From assembly GCA_032173965.1 (NCBI GenBank), contig CM063299.1, positions 2,105,501-2,169,500 of the forward strand: a DNA stretch of 64,000 bases. The letters are read 5' to 3'. Source of the stretch: Sitta carolinensis. Taxonomy: Eukaryota; Chordata; Aves; Passeriformes; Sittidae. Of the stretch, positions 24,607-36,060 are shown in pieces. The notes below the pieces were generated by a model that made no database searches, was not told the DNA's origin, and saw only the letters and a program-made list of their open reading frames with translations. Made by a program: the position numbers and the translations under genes. How positions within the stretch are numbered: the stretch's first letter is position 1; every line of letters begins with the position of its first letter.

Positions 24607-25734
24607 ATGGAATTCATCAGTTTTGCAGTCGTTTTAATTCTTCTCGTTCTAAGTTGTTCTATAAATATGTCTTTATGGATGTAGTTTTACTAGCTTAAAA
24701 ACATCTAATTGAAAACAGTTGCTTAAATCTCTTTGGATCAAGGAGGCAGTAATAAGCAAAGAGAGTATCTTATCCCTGCAATCCAGAAATGCTTAGTGAC
24801 TGGTATACTCAGTGCATGTGTAATCAGCTTCTTGTTTCATCTAAAAACCTTAGCTCTTTTGGTGTGATTTAGTACTTCCCCAGCAGCATGGTTTCCCTTG
24901 TCTGTAAGATTATCAACAAGTGAAACAAAATATATAAACCCAAACTGGCCTAACAGTGTTTTGAGAACTCTGCTTGGTTTGTGCCCTCCTGTGTGGGGCC
25001 TTGAGTCGAGTCTTGGAAATGAACATTTTGGTGTCCATTATGTAATGTTATTCTTCTGACTTAACGTTTGCATCAGGCGGGACTGATCTCTGCTATTTTG
25101 TAATGCCCCCCAGCAGATGAAGCCTCTCTTAGAGGAGATCAGCCTGGGCATTTACCCACTGATGCTGCTTGGGAGTCCCAAACCACTGAGCTCCCAGGGA
25201 TAAGAGCTCTGCTTCCTGAATTCTCTGGGATTGGGTTTGGCAAAGGGGGTTATTGCTGAGATTTGGGCTCGGGGCCTTGTGTACTGTTTGGTTAATGTCA
25301 GAAATGTGGATCCTTCCTGGCTGCTGAGATGTAACGAGAGCAGAACCCCGTGCACGGGGAGGATGCTGTGAACGCTCCGAGTTCTGTTGTTAATACATTT
25401 AAACAAAAATTACTGATGACTGCTCTGGCTGCTGGCCTGTTTTTTCAAGGCTCCTACCTGCGTCGCTCTGGTTTGAAATGTGGGGCCGTTTTCCAAAGGG
25501 ATCCTCAGAAAGTGCCCCAGCAAACCTGGGAAGGCTGTAAATGATCCGTGGCTCGCTTCCAGGCGGGGAAGCCAGGGAAAGAAAGCCAGTCTGTGCTGGG
25601 GGAGAGGGAAGGAGAAACCACAAGTTTTTCTTCATGCAAGTGGGAAGTAAAACAGGTTAAATTACATGAGATTTAGTGATTTTTTTTTCTTTTTTTTTAA
25701 AACATCTGTGTTATTCATCTGAATTGGACTGTCC
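24607..25734. other. Non-coding interval
   Basis: No gene or classified repeat. T-rich runs occur at 25681-25698. Frames near 25150-25635 lie on both strands and show no known domain. Confidence 0.45.
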
Positions 25735-25985
25735 ACATGGTCCACTGTAATGTCTCATTAGGAGCCGTAATTAATGGAGGTGGTAATTTCATAAATTGCA
25801 AGCCCACATTTAATAAGATTTCGTGTATCTTATTCCTTAAACAGGTAAACTGTGCCATGGACTTTGCTCAGGAAGTTGTCATTTTCATTTTTAATTTATT
25901 TTCTTTTGAAATGTCAAATAATTTCACACAGATTTCTCAATCTGAAGGCTTTGAGCTCAGCAGTGTGGCAGCACCACAGGACTGA
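25735..25985. promoter_or_regulatory. Conserved-element-like block
   Basis: GCCGTAATTAATGGAGGTGG near 25763, GGTAATTTCATAAATTGC, TTTAATAAGATTTCG and a TTTTTAATTTATTTTC run give dense TAAT and ATAA cores with rare CpGs and no repeat. An 82-codon frame across it is unrecognised. Enhancer function is inferred from composition. Confidence 0.28.
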
Positions 25986-28838
25986 GGAGAGCACACACTT
26001 GTGCAGCTTCTGATTCTTTGTCCAGGGTTAAAACTCAGAGTTCAAACCCCTGAAAATTCTTTTTCCAAGTCTTTGTGATAAGCAAGCAGCACTTCACACA
26101 AGGCCTTTGTTGGAAATCACCCGTGGTTTGGGGCTTTAAGAAATGCCTGAGTGTGTTCTGCCCATCTAAAAGCCATCCATTACAAAAAATAATCAGACAT
26201 CCTTTTTTTTTCCTTGTACATTTGTGTCATTCTGCGAATCAGAAGCATTTTGTGTGCTGAGGGCAATGTGCTTTGCTTTTGGAATTCCTGAGTTTCACTA
26301 AAACCCTGGGGCATAGTTTGTTCAGGAGACCTGAGGTGACCTGTAAATGGGAGCTGCTGTGTCCCTTTGCTGCTTAGCAAGATCATTTTAAAGAGAAAGT
26401 GAAATGCAGTGTCCAGATCGAATGTGAGAACATCATAATCCAAAGAGAAAAGCAGTATTTTTGTATTAGGTGACCCAATGAAAGCACATTCCTTTGAGAT
26501 GAGCAGCTCCCTCATTTGTAAATGACAAACCTCAGGTGGAAAAAGAAATTGGTGACTTTTCCTGAACCCAAAAATCCTTCTGCAAGCAGGGCTGGGGCTG
26601 AAGAGTTCCTGTGGAGGTTTGAGTTCTGTGTTGCTGCTCTGGATGCTGAGCTCCCTGCAGGCAGGGAAGGTGTAGGAGAAGGGAATATCTGGTTTGGTTA
26701 TAGGATAATGTGCTCTCCTCTTTGGGAACCTGCCTTTCCATTCTGCTGGACTTAAAACCTGTTGTTCCCCAACATCCCAGTGACTACAAACTCACTGACA
26801 GTCTGAAAAATCACGAGGAGGGCCCTGCTCTTTGTCCTCATTTCCCATGGAAAGCAGGGAATGTCGTGTTCCAGCTCCTGAGCTGCCACCCTGCAGTTTA
26901 ATTCACCTTAAAAAAGAATTAAGACTCCTTATTCCTGTTGTCTTGGAGTTGGATACATTTCTAAACTCTAAATATTTGCGTTTCCCCAGGGGGAGGGTGA
27001 ATCTGTGTCTCCCTGTGGATGGGGTGTGGGGAGGACTCTCTACCTCCCAGAACTGTCTCCCTCCAGGGCAGCGCATCCCAGGCTGAGGTGCAGAGGGAAG
27101 TCCTCGCAGCAGTTGGGAATTTGGTGGGATTTGCCTCCATCTGGCAGCGTTTCCATGGAAAGGAGCCACTGCCTCTTCCTGGCTGGGACCATTTCCAGTC
27201 CCTGCCCCGGGTTGGGGTTGGGAGGGGATTGCCCACTCGGTTTTCCTAGCAGCAGAACAGATGTTATTTCACTGCACTCTCTGGAGGCTTTTCCTCCTCC
27301 CCTCCCTGCCGTAGGTGCTCGTCTTTTGAACCAAGACAAATTCCATTGGAAGTGTTAGAAAGTTCAGTTCCATTTCCAGGGGGTTTTTAATGATTGCTCC
27401 CTTTTCTTGCACGGTGGGTTAGGAACGTGTTAAAGCCGGTGGTAAAGTAATTTATGAAGGGCAGCTGGAGTTCAAAAGGTTCAAATATACAAGTTCAGTT
27501 CCAGCATCGTTTGGATCTTCACACCTCAGTGTCCCAACAGAGAAACTGGATACTGAGTTTTTACAGGTTTTACTGTAAAAACGGAGCCCTCCAGAACTTT
27601 GAGTAACTAATGGATTTTGCAGGAGTGATTTGACTACCCTGGATGTCCATTAGCTGGTTTGCTTTGATGTCTTTGCTGGAAACCTAAATGGCTTTTACTT
27701 GCACTTTTCTCTTTTTTTACCAGTTCTATGTTTGCAGGAGATGTCTTTTGTATCACAATAGCCAGTAGGAAAAAAAAAAAGTGATGCCCTCAAAAATTTG
27801 GAGGAGCATTTTATCACAAAATATCCAAACTAGAATTGAAACTCTGTGTTCTCAAGAAAGTTTCCATCTGCAGCTCACCAATCCTGAGCTGCCTCCATGC
27901 AGTTTTAATCTTCTGGTTCTTGGATTCATTCTTTTTTGTGTGGCTTTGGTGGTGTTAAAATTTAAATCTGCAGGAGCTGCATTGTATTGAATGTGTATTT
28001 CTCTCTTTTCCTTGCTTGTCCTGCTTTATTATTGGCACTGAAAAATTTGTGTTTTCTAATATGGGGATGATTGATAAAATACCTTTCTGCCTCATGAGTA
28101 GTTTAAGAAAGTTTCCTCTTGTATTTATTGAGCTTGGATCCTTGGCATCATTAATTTCATGTAATATACTGTTCCTATTAGAGGTGCATGCCTTAAAAAT
28201 ATCTTGCTGATTTAAAAGAATTTTTCATCATCATGTTCTTCCTGTGCCACTTACCCTGAGTTTGTCTATTTTCCATCACCAGTGAGAATTCACTTTGTAC
28301 ACCAAACTTACTCTGTGTTTCGAAATGATACAGAATAAGAAAAAAAAAAAACTAGAAAAATACAGATTTTCAGGGATATTTCAGTGACAATTCTGGACAT
28401 TTTACACATGGAAAATCTGGCTGGCCCAGGAGCAGAGGAATGATCCAACCACTTCCATTTGGGATGGGCTGGGGGTGTTCCTCCCTGTCACACAAGTTCT
28501 GAGGAGGAAGGAGGTGTTGGAGCTGGTGTGGGTCCCCACACAAGGGTTTTATTTTGTGGTGGAAAATCTAATCTTTCCGAGACCATTTCTCTTGGGTCTA
28601 AGTCTGAAGTCTGCTTTCTATTGGGAGATTGGCATGAAATCCACAGCACTTAAGAGGATAAAGGCCTTTGTCTCCAAAATGTACATTTTTTTTGGAACTG
28701 TAAAGGCAGTGGAACAAGAAATGGTTTTAAGTATATAATGTTAAGATTCAACCTTGTAATCCTTTCTCCAGTAAAAATATGTTATAGATCAATTTTATCA
28801 ATTCCTATATTTTTTCCATGTGTTTGAGAGCATTTACT
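25986..28838. other. Unique non-coding interval
   Basis: 26800-27360 is GC-leaning and open in several frames on both strands (up to 117 codons) without a recognisable domain. A10-A11 runs lie near 27770-27780 and 28341-28350. 27990-28350 is AT-rich. No CR1, LTR or array was seen. Confidence 0.45.
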
Positions 28839-28860
28839 AAAAAAAAAAAAAAAAAAAAAA
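28839..28860. repeat. Poly(A) tract (A22)
   Basis: Uninterrupted A run. The preceding AT-rich 100 bases match no recognised element and no flanking duplication is visible, so it is recorded only as a homopolymer. Confidence 0.9.
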
Positions 28861-29670
28861 GGAACCTTCCACATTTAACTAAAAATTGAAGAATTAAAAA
28901 GTCAATTACAACCTATAAGGACCTACTATCACTAACCAGAGTGGCATCTTCTGGTTCCTCTGTAGGCACCATTTAATTTCTGTGAGAATCATGGGAGACT
29001 TTACAAATAAATTCAATAAAATGCCATTTCTCTTATTGCCTTTCTCATTTGCATGGTCACTTTAAAGAACCCCAAAGCCTGTTTGTGCATGAGGACTTTG
29101 GGCAGCTCCTCAGCTTCAAGGTAAATGAAATGATATTTTGAGACCTGTTGTGCTGTAAATAAGCTGCAGTGTTTGGAGCCTTTCTCTGCTTCCTTGAAAT
29201 ATCCCAGGAATATAAGAAATTCAGGAAATCATGGGAAGGAAAGAGGGCAGGCTGAGGAAGGGAAGAGCTGGGGGTGGAAAAGGAGGAGAGGGCTCTCTCA
29301 GGGTGGGTGTGTTCAGTCTGCAGGCAAAGGGGACAGGAGAGACAAAACCAAGAGAAGGAGGTGGAAAGGAATTAAAGGAGAAGACTTATTCAGTAAGCAC
29401 TTTAGAAAATATCTCAGATAAATAATTGGAAACAAGAGCAGACCCCTGACTGATGTCAGTTCTTCTGGCACCACTGCCTTCAATGAGTTTACACGAGCTC
29501 AGGTTAATTTTTTCATCTGAACTTCCAACTTCCTCCATTAGTATACTTAAATTATATGTTTTCAACTTCACAGATTAATATGCAACAAAAACAGAATTGC
29601 CAGAGATGCTCACCTGAAGAGAAAAGTGATAAAATAGGTCAGATGTCTGGTGAGCTTTGATGTCAAACTG
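28861..29670. other. Non-coding interval
   Basis: AT-rich to 29170, then purine-rich at 29220-29400 (many GGAAAG, GGAGG and AAGAG words), which makes lysine/glycine-rich chance frames. No gene was recognised. Confidence 0.45.
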
Positions 29671-29878
29671 GGGTTGGATGGGATATTGAAAGGAATTCTT
29701 GGCCCTGGCCCAGAGCAGCTGTGGGTGCCCCTGGATCCCTGGCAGTGTCCCAGGCCAGGCTGGACAGGGCTTGGAACAACCTGGGCAGTGGAAGGTGTCC
29801 CTGCCATGGCAGGGGTGCAATGAGATGAGCTTTAAGGTCCCTTCCAACCCAAATTATTCTGGCATTCTCTGTTTCTAT
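29671..29878 (+). mobile_element. CR1 LINE 3'-end fragment
   Basis: Sense-strand avian CR1 3' UTR: GGTTGGATGGGATATTG at the left edge, GCAGCTGTGGGTGCCCCTGG near 29714, AGGCCAGGCTGGACAGGGC near 29754, TGCCATGGCAGGGGTG near 29802 and the end GGTCCCTTCCAACCCAAATT near 29837. It is 5'-truncated and has a small internal gap after 29700 compared with the usual consensus. It belongs to the same subfamily as the minus-strand copy at 44291-44520. Confidence 0.93.
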
Positions 29879-29963
29879 CTCTTTTTCCAAAAAGCCACAC
29901 TCGTGGCTTCCCAAGAACCACAGCCTGTGCGATGTTACAAGTGAGTTTTCTCCCCTAAAATCC

Positions 29964-29982
29964 TCACACACACACACACACA
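29964..29982. repeat. (CA)n microsatellite
   Basis: About nine CA units without interruption, ending in CATATAG. It lies roughly 85 bases beyond the end of the CR1 copy. Confidence 0.85.
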
Positions 29983-30364
29983 TATAGAAGTATTTCTTCA
30001 GTTTGCACTCAGCTCTGGGGAAGGCAGCCCAGCTTTGTGCAGCTCAGCTCCTTGACCAACCAACAGAAGGGAGGATTCTCTCAAACCCTCCTTCTGACAG
30101 TTGGCTTGTTGGCCACCGTTTCACTTGCATTCAGATCTTGGATTCAGAGCCAAGCATGGGCAGCGTGGGATGCATTTTTGGTCAGGGAGCAGCGCAGGGC
30201 TTTGGCCATTCCTCCTGCAGCACTTTGAAGGCCCCTCCTGGAGTCAGCCTGGAGTGCTTTTAAAGGGAGCCAGCATCCCTTGGATGTGGCTGAGGTGCAG
30301 CAATTTGGGAATTGCTCCCAGCTGGTGGAGAAATGATTTCCAAGCAAGCTGGGTGGCTCTTTAA
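29983..30364. other. Non-coding interval
   Basis: GC-leaning, with several overlapping open frames of 60-90 codons on both strands and no recognisable domain. No repeat was seen. Confidence 0.4.
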
Positions 30365-31170
30365 CAGCTCTTCCCAGTAGAAATAAGCTAAAATATATAG
30401 AAATTGTTGCTTTGACAAATAATCTAACGAGCCACTCAATTTGCTTTATGTATTGAATGTAGTCGCTTGACAGTTATTATTATTTTCTAATGATATTAAG
30501 TTATAAATTATTAACAAGTGTTTAATTTCGGTCCAAACAGACCCAACAAAAGGGATTTGTGCAGTTATGAATTGCAGCAAAATACAAAATTGTTGAGCTT
30601 TTAGTAAACGCAAACTTGGAGACCCTGGTTATTTCTCCTTCTTTCAACAGCCAGTCATGAAACTTTCTTGCCCTTTTCACCTTTAAACTTCATTTGAACT
30701 TGGAAAGAAGACTTGTGAATTGTGGAGGGGGGAGGAAAAAAAAAAAAAAAGAAAGAAAAGAAAAAGGGTGGGGGCTGGGGGGAGAGAAGCTCTGATTCTG
30801 TGTTACGGTAACAGTAATTCTGGCAAAATAATCCTCCTCTTGTGCATGAGTGTCTGCTACTGCTGCAGGGTAATCAGCTCACATGACATGCCTGGAGGCT
30901 AATGCTGGCCTGGGCTTTCTTTCTTTCTCTCTGTTTTTTTTTTTTTTAAAGTCCATATTTAAACAAAGGCTGATTATCCAAACAAGAATTTGGACTGCAT
31001 CAGCTGGAGCAGTTAAATTATAGTTAGTAAAACTTGGCACCTCCAGAGCTTGGAATGTTACAATTACAGCTGGATCCTCGTTTGGTAGGAGCCCTACAAA
31101 GTAATAAAAGTGGAGATTTTTATCTTTATAGGACGTAGCTTAACTCTTTGAACGCAGAGGACTAAGTGCC
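30365..31170. promoter_or_regulatory. Long conserved-element-like cluster
   Basis: Repeat-poor and AT-rich. It contains TTTGACAAATAATC near 30412, GTAGTCGCTTGACAGTTATT near 30461 (a TGACAG MEIS/TGIF-type core), TTCTAATGATATTAAG, TAAATTATTAACAAG, GTTAAATTATAGTTAG near 31011 and TTACAATTACAGCTGG near 31058 (TAAT-type core beside an E-box). A purine tract (30724-30786, with A15) and a CTTT/T14 tract (30916-30948) sit within it. No open frame of interest. It is the richest stretch of its kind in the window. Regulatory function is inferred. Confidence 0.32.
30724..30786. repeat. Purine tract
   Basis: G/A-rich tract with an uninterrupted A15, GAAAG repeats and then GGGTGGGGGCTGGGGGG. It is low complexity, and the G-rich right end has some quadruplex potential. 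Confidence 0.75.
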
Positions 31171-31680
31171 AAATATTCCAGTTAGTGCTCAGACACAAAA
31201 TTCCAGGCCAGGCAATGGGATAAGCAGTTGGATCCATGCTGTGTGCCCATGGCAGCACTCGGTGGATGCTGTGGCACTTGCAGTGGATGCTCCTTATCCT
31301 CCAGGATTCCTCGGAGATAAGGAACAAGAATACCAGCAGCAGCTTGCTGTTGAACTCCCTCCTCTTCCTGTTGTCTTTTTGACAGAGTTTGCTGTGGTTT
31401 TATTTGAATTTCTCTGGTTTTTGTGTGTGCGTTTCCTGTTGCTGTGAAAAAGCTTTGTGTCCTTGAAGGATCTGGGCGATCCCTGGAATTGCTGTGATTC
31501 TCATCCCTCTGGAAAACTGTCTCCAGCACTGGCTTGAAATCCTCGTGGAGCTGCTCCAGGGTGGGCAGGAGGCAGGGGATGAGAGGCAGAAATTGAGTTT
31601 TGTTGTAGCGATCTGCTGTTGACCATTCCAGACTTGTCTTCCCTCCTTTCCTACAGAGAGGGCTTGGCTTTGATTAGTCA
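31171..31680. other. Segment with long minus-strand open frame
   Basis: On the minus strand one frame stays open for about 160 codons (roughly 31677 down to 31182), with an ATG-started part of 115 codons from 31529. The product is Gln/Glu/Pro-rich with no known family. A second minus frame is also open for 93 codons, so the sequence is simply stop-poor. A minus-strand CTCTCTGTAG acceptor-like site lies near 31654. I do not call a gene. Confidence 0.2.
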
Positions 31681-33639
31681 CTCACAAAGCTGGACTTTGG
31701 CTTTCTGGTTGTGTAATAAACAGCTCTGGTTGCCAGTCAGAAAATGAAAGTTCTCCTGCTAGAATTAAACCTAGAGCCCTCCCTTATCATTAGCCTAGAA
31801 CAAATCAATGCCTTTGCATTAATTCCCATGGAGTGGGGCCAGGTGACCCCTTTCCCTGACAGAGCTCTGCACTTTGGTTTATCTCAGCTTCTTTTTTTAA
31901 GAAAATGTTTGTTGTTCGCACTCTGAAAACCTTAGTGAGGAATAAGGATTGAAATTCAGGCAGTCATACAGAGTGTTTGCAAGAGCCCACCTGCTAGATG
32001 ATCTTTACCAGGCTGTACCTGGAGTTTTATCTTTGGTCTTCTTCACCCAGAATAAGAACTGCTACTCATTACAGCGTGGAAAAGCTCGTTTCCTTTCTCC
32101 TGGCAGTTTTGCCATGTCCCAGTGTCCTTTTGTCAGTGACAAATAATATGGATAACACTTGATTGCCATGGGAGCTGGGAGAGCAGGAGCAGGCTTTCTC
32201 TGAATGGGAGGACCTGGCTTTTCTTGCCTTGAAAACCAAGAAGTTAAAGATTTTTCATCAAGATAAACGTGCAGATCCATCAGGTACAGCTCGGTCTGGG
32301 AGGAATGATGCCAACTGGAAGTAGGAAAGACCTAAGGAAAAATTGCTGGTTAATGTTTACTCTTTAATTGCTGTTTTAATGGAGTGACTTTACAGTGTGA
32401 CCTTCCCAGTGGTGGCTGCTTTAGAAGGGATTTGGGGGCTCCTGGGAAGGAGCAGGAGCTCTTGGATCCAACTCTCAGTATTTTCCATGCTCGTGGCTCA
32501 AGGGAGAGCTCCTCCCCTGGAACCAGGACACTGGGCAACTTTGGGCCACTTCCCATAAAACTCCTGCCTTTTGTTGGGGACCACGGAGGCTGCAGGAGGA
32601 GGAACCCCACCCTGCAGTCTGAGGGTGAATGTTTGGACTCTTTGGAGCTTTCCTGCCATCTGCCTGGGAGGCCACCAAGAGCTGCTTCTCTCACTTTTGA
32701 GGAGGGATTTGGTTCTTGCTCTGTGTTCCCAGTCCTTTGCTCTCAGCCAGCACTGAGGAGCAGCAGGGACACCCCCATGAGCCTTTTCCAGGACAATATT
32801 TCATTTCAAGCACCAGAATTTGCTTTCTGGCTCAAAGTCCTCTCTTTATTCCATCTGCTCTCCTTGTTTTCTGGCTGTATTGAACAGGCTGAAGTTCTGA
32901 TGTGCTGACCCAGGCTGGATCCAGGTGCATTCCTGTGTATCCATCCAGGAAATGTCCTTGGATTGAAACAGGAAAGGAATCCACAGGGCAGATTGGGATT
33001 GATCGCAGAGCTGTTGACAGAGGGAATCTCAGATTTTAGGCTCTGCAGACTGTTGGAATATACTTCCAGCTGCCAAGGAGGAATCAACAGGAATGCTCCA
33101 TGGATAAATGTGAGCCACGAGCAGGACACAGGTTCAGTCCAGCAGCTTTGCTCTTCAAATATTTCCTGTGATGCTAATTAAGAAACAGTCTTGGATTTTA
33201 GGTTACCAATATGGTATTCAGAATTTATTCTCAGTCTTAATTTTTCTCATCTGTGGCCTTAATTCTTCTCCTCTTTCTTCCCTCTCCTCTGTTTGGTAGA
33301 TTTATTCTGGATCAGTGAGGGAGGCAAGCAGAGGAAGCAGGGCAGGAGCTGGGTGCCATTCCAGAGCTCTCTTGGAATTGCAGTTCTCACCCTTTTTATT
33401 TCATATTTCATTATTGTGAATTAATATTCACTTTAACCTTAAACCAAGTTCAGATTCAATCACCGAGGAGAAAAGAAAGTTCATGGTGAAGGAGTCAAAG
33501 TGAAAAGGGTCCTCAGTACAATTTCACCAGGCAGGCAGAGCTGCACTTGGGAGTGAAAATGTATTTCTCATCGTGTATGAGTCGTATTCAAAATGCCCAC
33601 TGTGTTAGGAAGCAGAAAGAAAAGATTTGGAACTGTTTT
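31681..33639. other. Non-coding interval
   Basis: A 174-codon plus frame (32384-32908) and a 114-codon minus frame overlap in a GC-leaning stretch. Neither shows a domain, and their mutual overlap argues for chance. No CR1 or tandem repeat was found. Confidence 0.42.
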
Positions 33640-34300
33640 CTCACTGAAATTGTCACTACAGGAACCACTCTTGATGTTCCAGACGCATTATAACAAGCAA
33701 AATTATTTTGAACTTATTTATTCTTAATTAATATTAGATATAAAATATTTTTCATGCAAGCACAAACAACAGTTCAAAATTTGAATTTTTTTTTTTCTGT
33801 GTTTTGATTTCTCAGGACTGGTGGAACACAAAAATATTTGTAGCCTTCTGAGGGTAGCAGGGATGGACATGGTTTGGGAGTTGTTTAAATCAGATTTCTC
33901 AGTACAGTCAGAGTTTTAGGTGACTGGAAGAGCAGCCAAATCTGTTGGTTCTTGTGGGTTGATTGTTTGTTATTTAAAGCTTAATTAAAGTAACTTTTGC
34001 TTAAAAAGGAGGAGGAAAACTCAAATTTAACGTTGATATCTGTGATAACTGTAATGAAGCTTTTTTCTCACAAATTGTGCTTGGAGTTGAGGTTTAGATA
34101 GATGGCCATAGCCGAAAATAATAATAAGGAAATTCTATTTATGCCACAAGTTAAGAATTCCCACCACCAGCAAATCCTAATTTACTACTTCATCTGATTT
34201 CTGATGGGAAAAATCTAATTGCTTTTGTACTGGAAATAAAGTTGATTGAACTCTGAGTTTTTCCAGTGCCTCCAAAGGTTATTTCCCAAGGAGCTCTCTT
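33640..34300. promoter_or_regulatory. AT-rich conserved-element-like block
   Basis: TTCTTAATTAATATTAGATA near 33721, AGCTTAATTAAAGTAAC near 33980 and TGTGATAACTGTAATGAAGC near 34041 give clustered TTAATTAA cores. A T12 run is at 33788-33799. No repeat family or coding frame. Function is inferred from motif density only. Confidence 0.22.
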
Positions 34301-35394
34301 TTACAAACTGTAGTGGTTTTTAATTTATCTGCTTTTTTCAGCAGATGGACACTCACTATTATTATATGTAGGGGAAGGGAGACTCTTAATTCTGATCTCT
34401 GTTAATGTGTTGGTAGGTGGGACACTCTTTGACTTCCAGAACTTCACATGAAATCTCCTATTAGAGATGTGATGGCAGAAATTCCCTGGAGATAAAACTG
34501 TGTGATACAGGGAGCAGCTAAATATCATTTTTGTGGCTTTCTTGGTTTCATATCAAGCTCTGCAGTTTCTCTAGAAGGAAACACTTGAGGACTCCTGCTG
34601 CCTATAGGAACTGTTCAATCAGTATTAACAGGCAACTTGTCAGGAGCACAGTCCTTGGAAATACTTACTCTGCATGTCCCTGGGCTTTAAATAGCAAATG
34701 TCAGTCGTGAAAAACAGAGATTTATTTGTGTTCTTTCATTTTGTAAAGAATTATAGAATTTCTGTTTTGTTTAGGAAGCTAAATAATAAAATTGGGTTTG
34801 CCTTTAATTTTCATAGAATCAGAAACAATTTGCTCATATTTATTCCTTATAGTAATTTGTGTTGATTCAATAATTCTGTTTGATTTGAGTGGTACCTGCT
34901 GGTGAGAGGAGAACTGATCCCAGGCCAGCAGCTTTATCACTCACCACAGTCTGCCTTGACAAACTATTTAACATGATCAGTAAAACCCAGCTTTTCTTGT
35001 GAGATATCCAACTCCCTCTGGTTTTGGCAAATCCCAAACTATTTGGAGCCTTGTGCTGCTGCAGGAAAAGCTTTGCTTTGTAGCAAGCCCGGGCAGAAAG
35101 GCTCAAAGCAGGGCTGGTGGTATCCCTCAAGCTGGGACCAAACCTTCCAAACCTCAGAGATTTCTATCAGAAGCTGCCTTTGAAAGCTCAGGTGGGTTTT
35201 CCTTCTCACAGAACTTGTTTTCCAATCACTCTGGCAAATTCCCTCGAGTCCTTTCCCCAGCAGGGATGGGTCTGCCCTTGGAAAGGGCTGCCACGAGGAA
35301 TGGTGCTGGATTTTGTAGGAAGCAGCACGTTGCTGAAAAGGAGTCAAAACGCCCCAACCGGCCTTGGCTGGGTTTGCTTTCCATGTGGAGGAAT
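34301..35394. other. Non-coding interval
   Basis: AT-rich to 34880 and GC-leaning after. The 139-codon plus frame 34999-35418 overlaps a 102-codon minus frame and matches nothing known. No classified repeat. Confidence 0.42.
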
Positions 35395-35652
35395 GACTTA
35401 ATTGGCGGAATTACGTAACTGGAGAAACCAGTTGTTTTTGTAATTATGGTGGGGTTTGTGTCTGCCAAGAGACTTCCAATGCAGCAGGTTTAAACTGATC
35501 CAATTAGTAACGAAATGGGGGTAATTAACCTCTCCCTTAATGAAATGTGTGCACGCACGCTGCCCCCGGTGCCTGGCCCGGGGTTGGCTCTTGTCATTAC
35601 CCTGCTACAGAAAGCAGATTTAGCTCCATGTAATCTATATTTAAAGCATTTA
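35395..35652. promoter_or_regulatory. Conserved-element-like block beside a CR1 insertion
   Basis: GACTTAATTGGCGGAATTACG near 35395, TTTTGTAATTATGG near 35436, CCAATTAGTAACG near 35500 and GGGGGTAATTAACC near 35517 are followed by a CpG-bearing GCACGCACGCTGCCCCCGG. Four AATTA/TAATT cores plus scattered CpGs in under 250 bases, free of repeats, look like a vertebrate enhancer core. The CR1 copy begins directly at its right edge. Conservation itself is untested. Confidence 0.33.
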
Positions 35653-36060
35653 GAGCCATAGAATAATTTAGATTGAAAAATACCTCTAAGGTCATGGAGT
35701 TCAAGCGTTCCCAGCACTGCCAAGGCCACCACTACCCCGTGTCCCCAGGTGCCACATCCACGAGGAATTTAAATCCCTCCAGGGATGGGCACTCCACCCC
35801 TGCCTCGGGCAGCTGTGCCAAGGCTGGCCAACCCTTAGAGTCAAGGGATTTCCCCAAAACCTGGTGCAACTTGAGGCCATTTCCTCTCATCCCATTGCTT
35901 GTTACGTGGCAGAGGAACCCCACCTTGCCCCAGACCTCCTGCCACTGAGCTGTAGAGTGAGAGGGTCCCCCCGAGCATCCTTTTGTCCAGGCTGAGCCCC
36001 CCCAGCTCTCTCAGCCTCTGGGGGTGCTCCAGCCCCTTCCCAGCTCCCTTCCCCTCTGGG
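35653..36060 (-). mobile_element. CR1 LINE 3' fragment with end of ORF2
   Basis: Antisense CR1: GAGCCATAGAATAATTTAG at the left edge is the complement of the CR1 tail, and CCTCCAGGGATGGGCACTCC near 35777 is the usual 3' UTR word. On the minus strand, translated pieces LRELGGLSLDKR (near 36000) and KQWDERKWPQVAP (near 35890) match the extreme C-terminal end of CR1 ORF2 and its downstream translation. It is one of the longer copies here, about 400 bases, truncated at its 5' side near 36060 and full of frameshifts. Confidence 0.92.
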
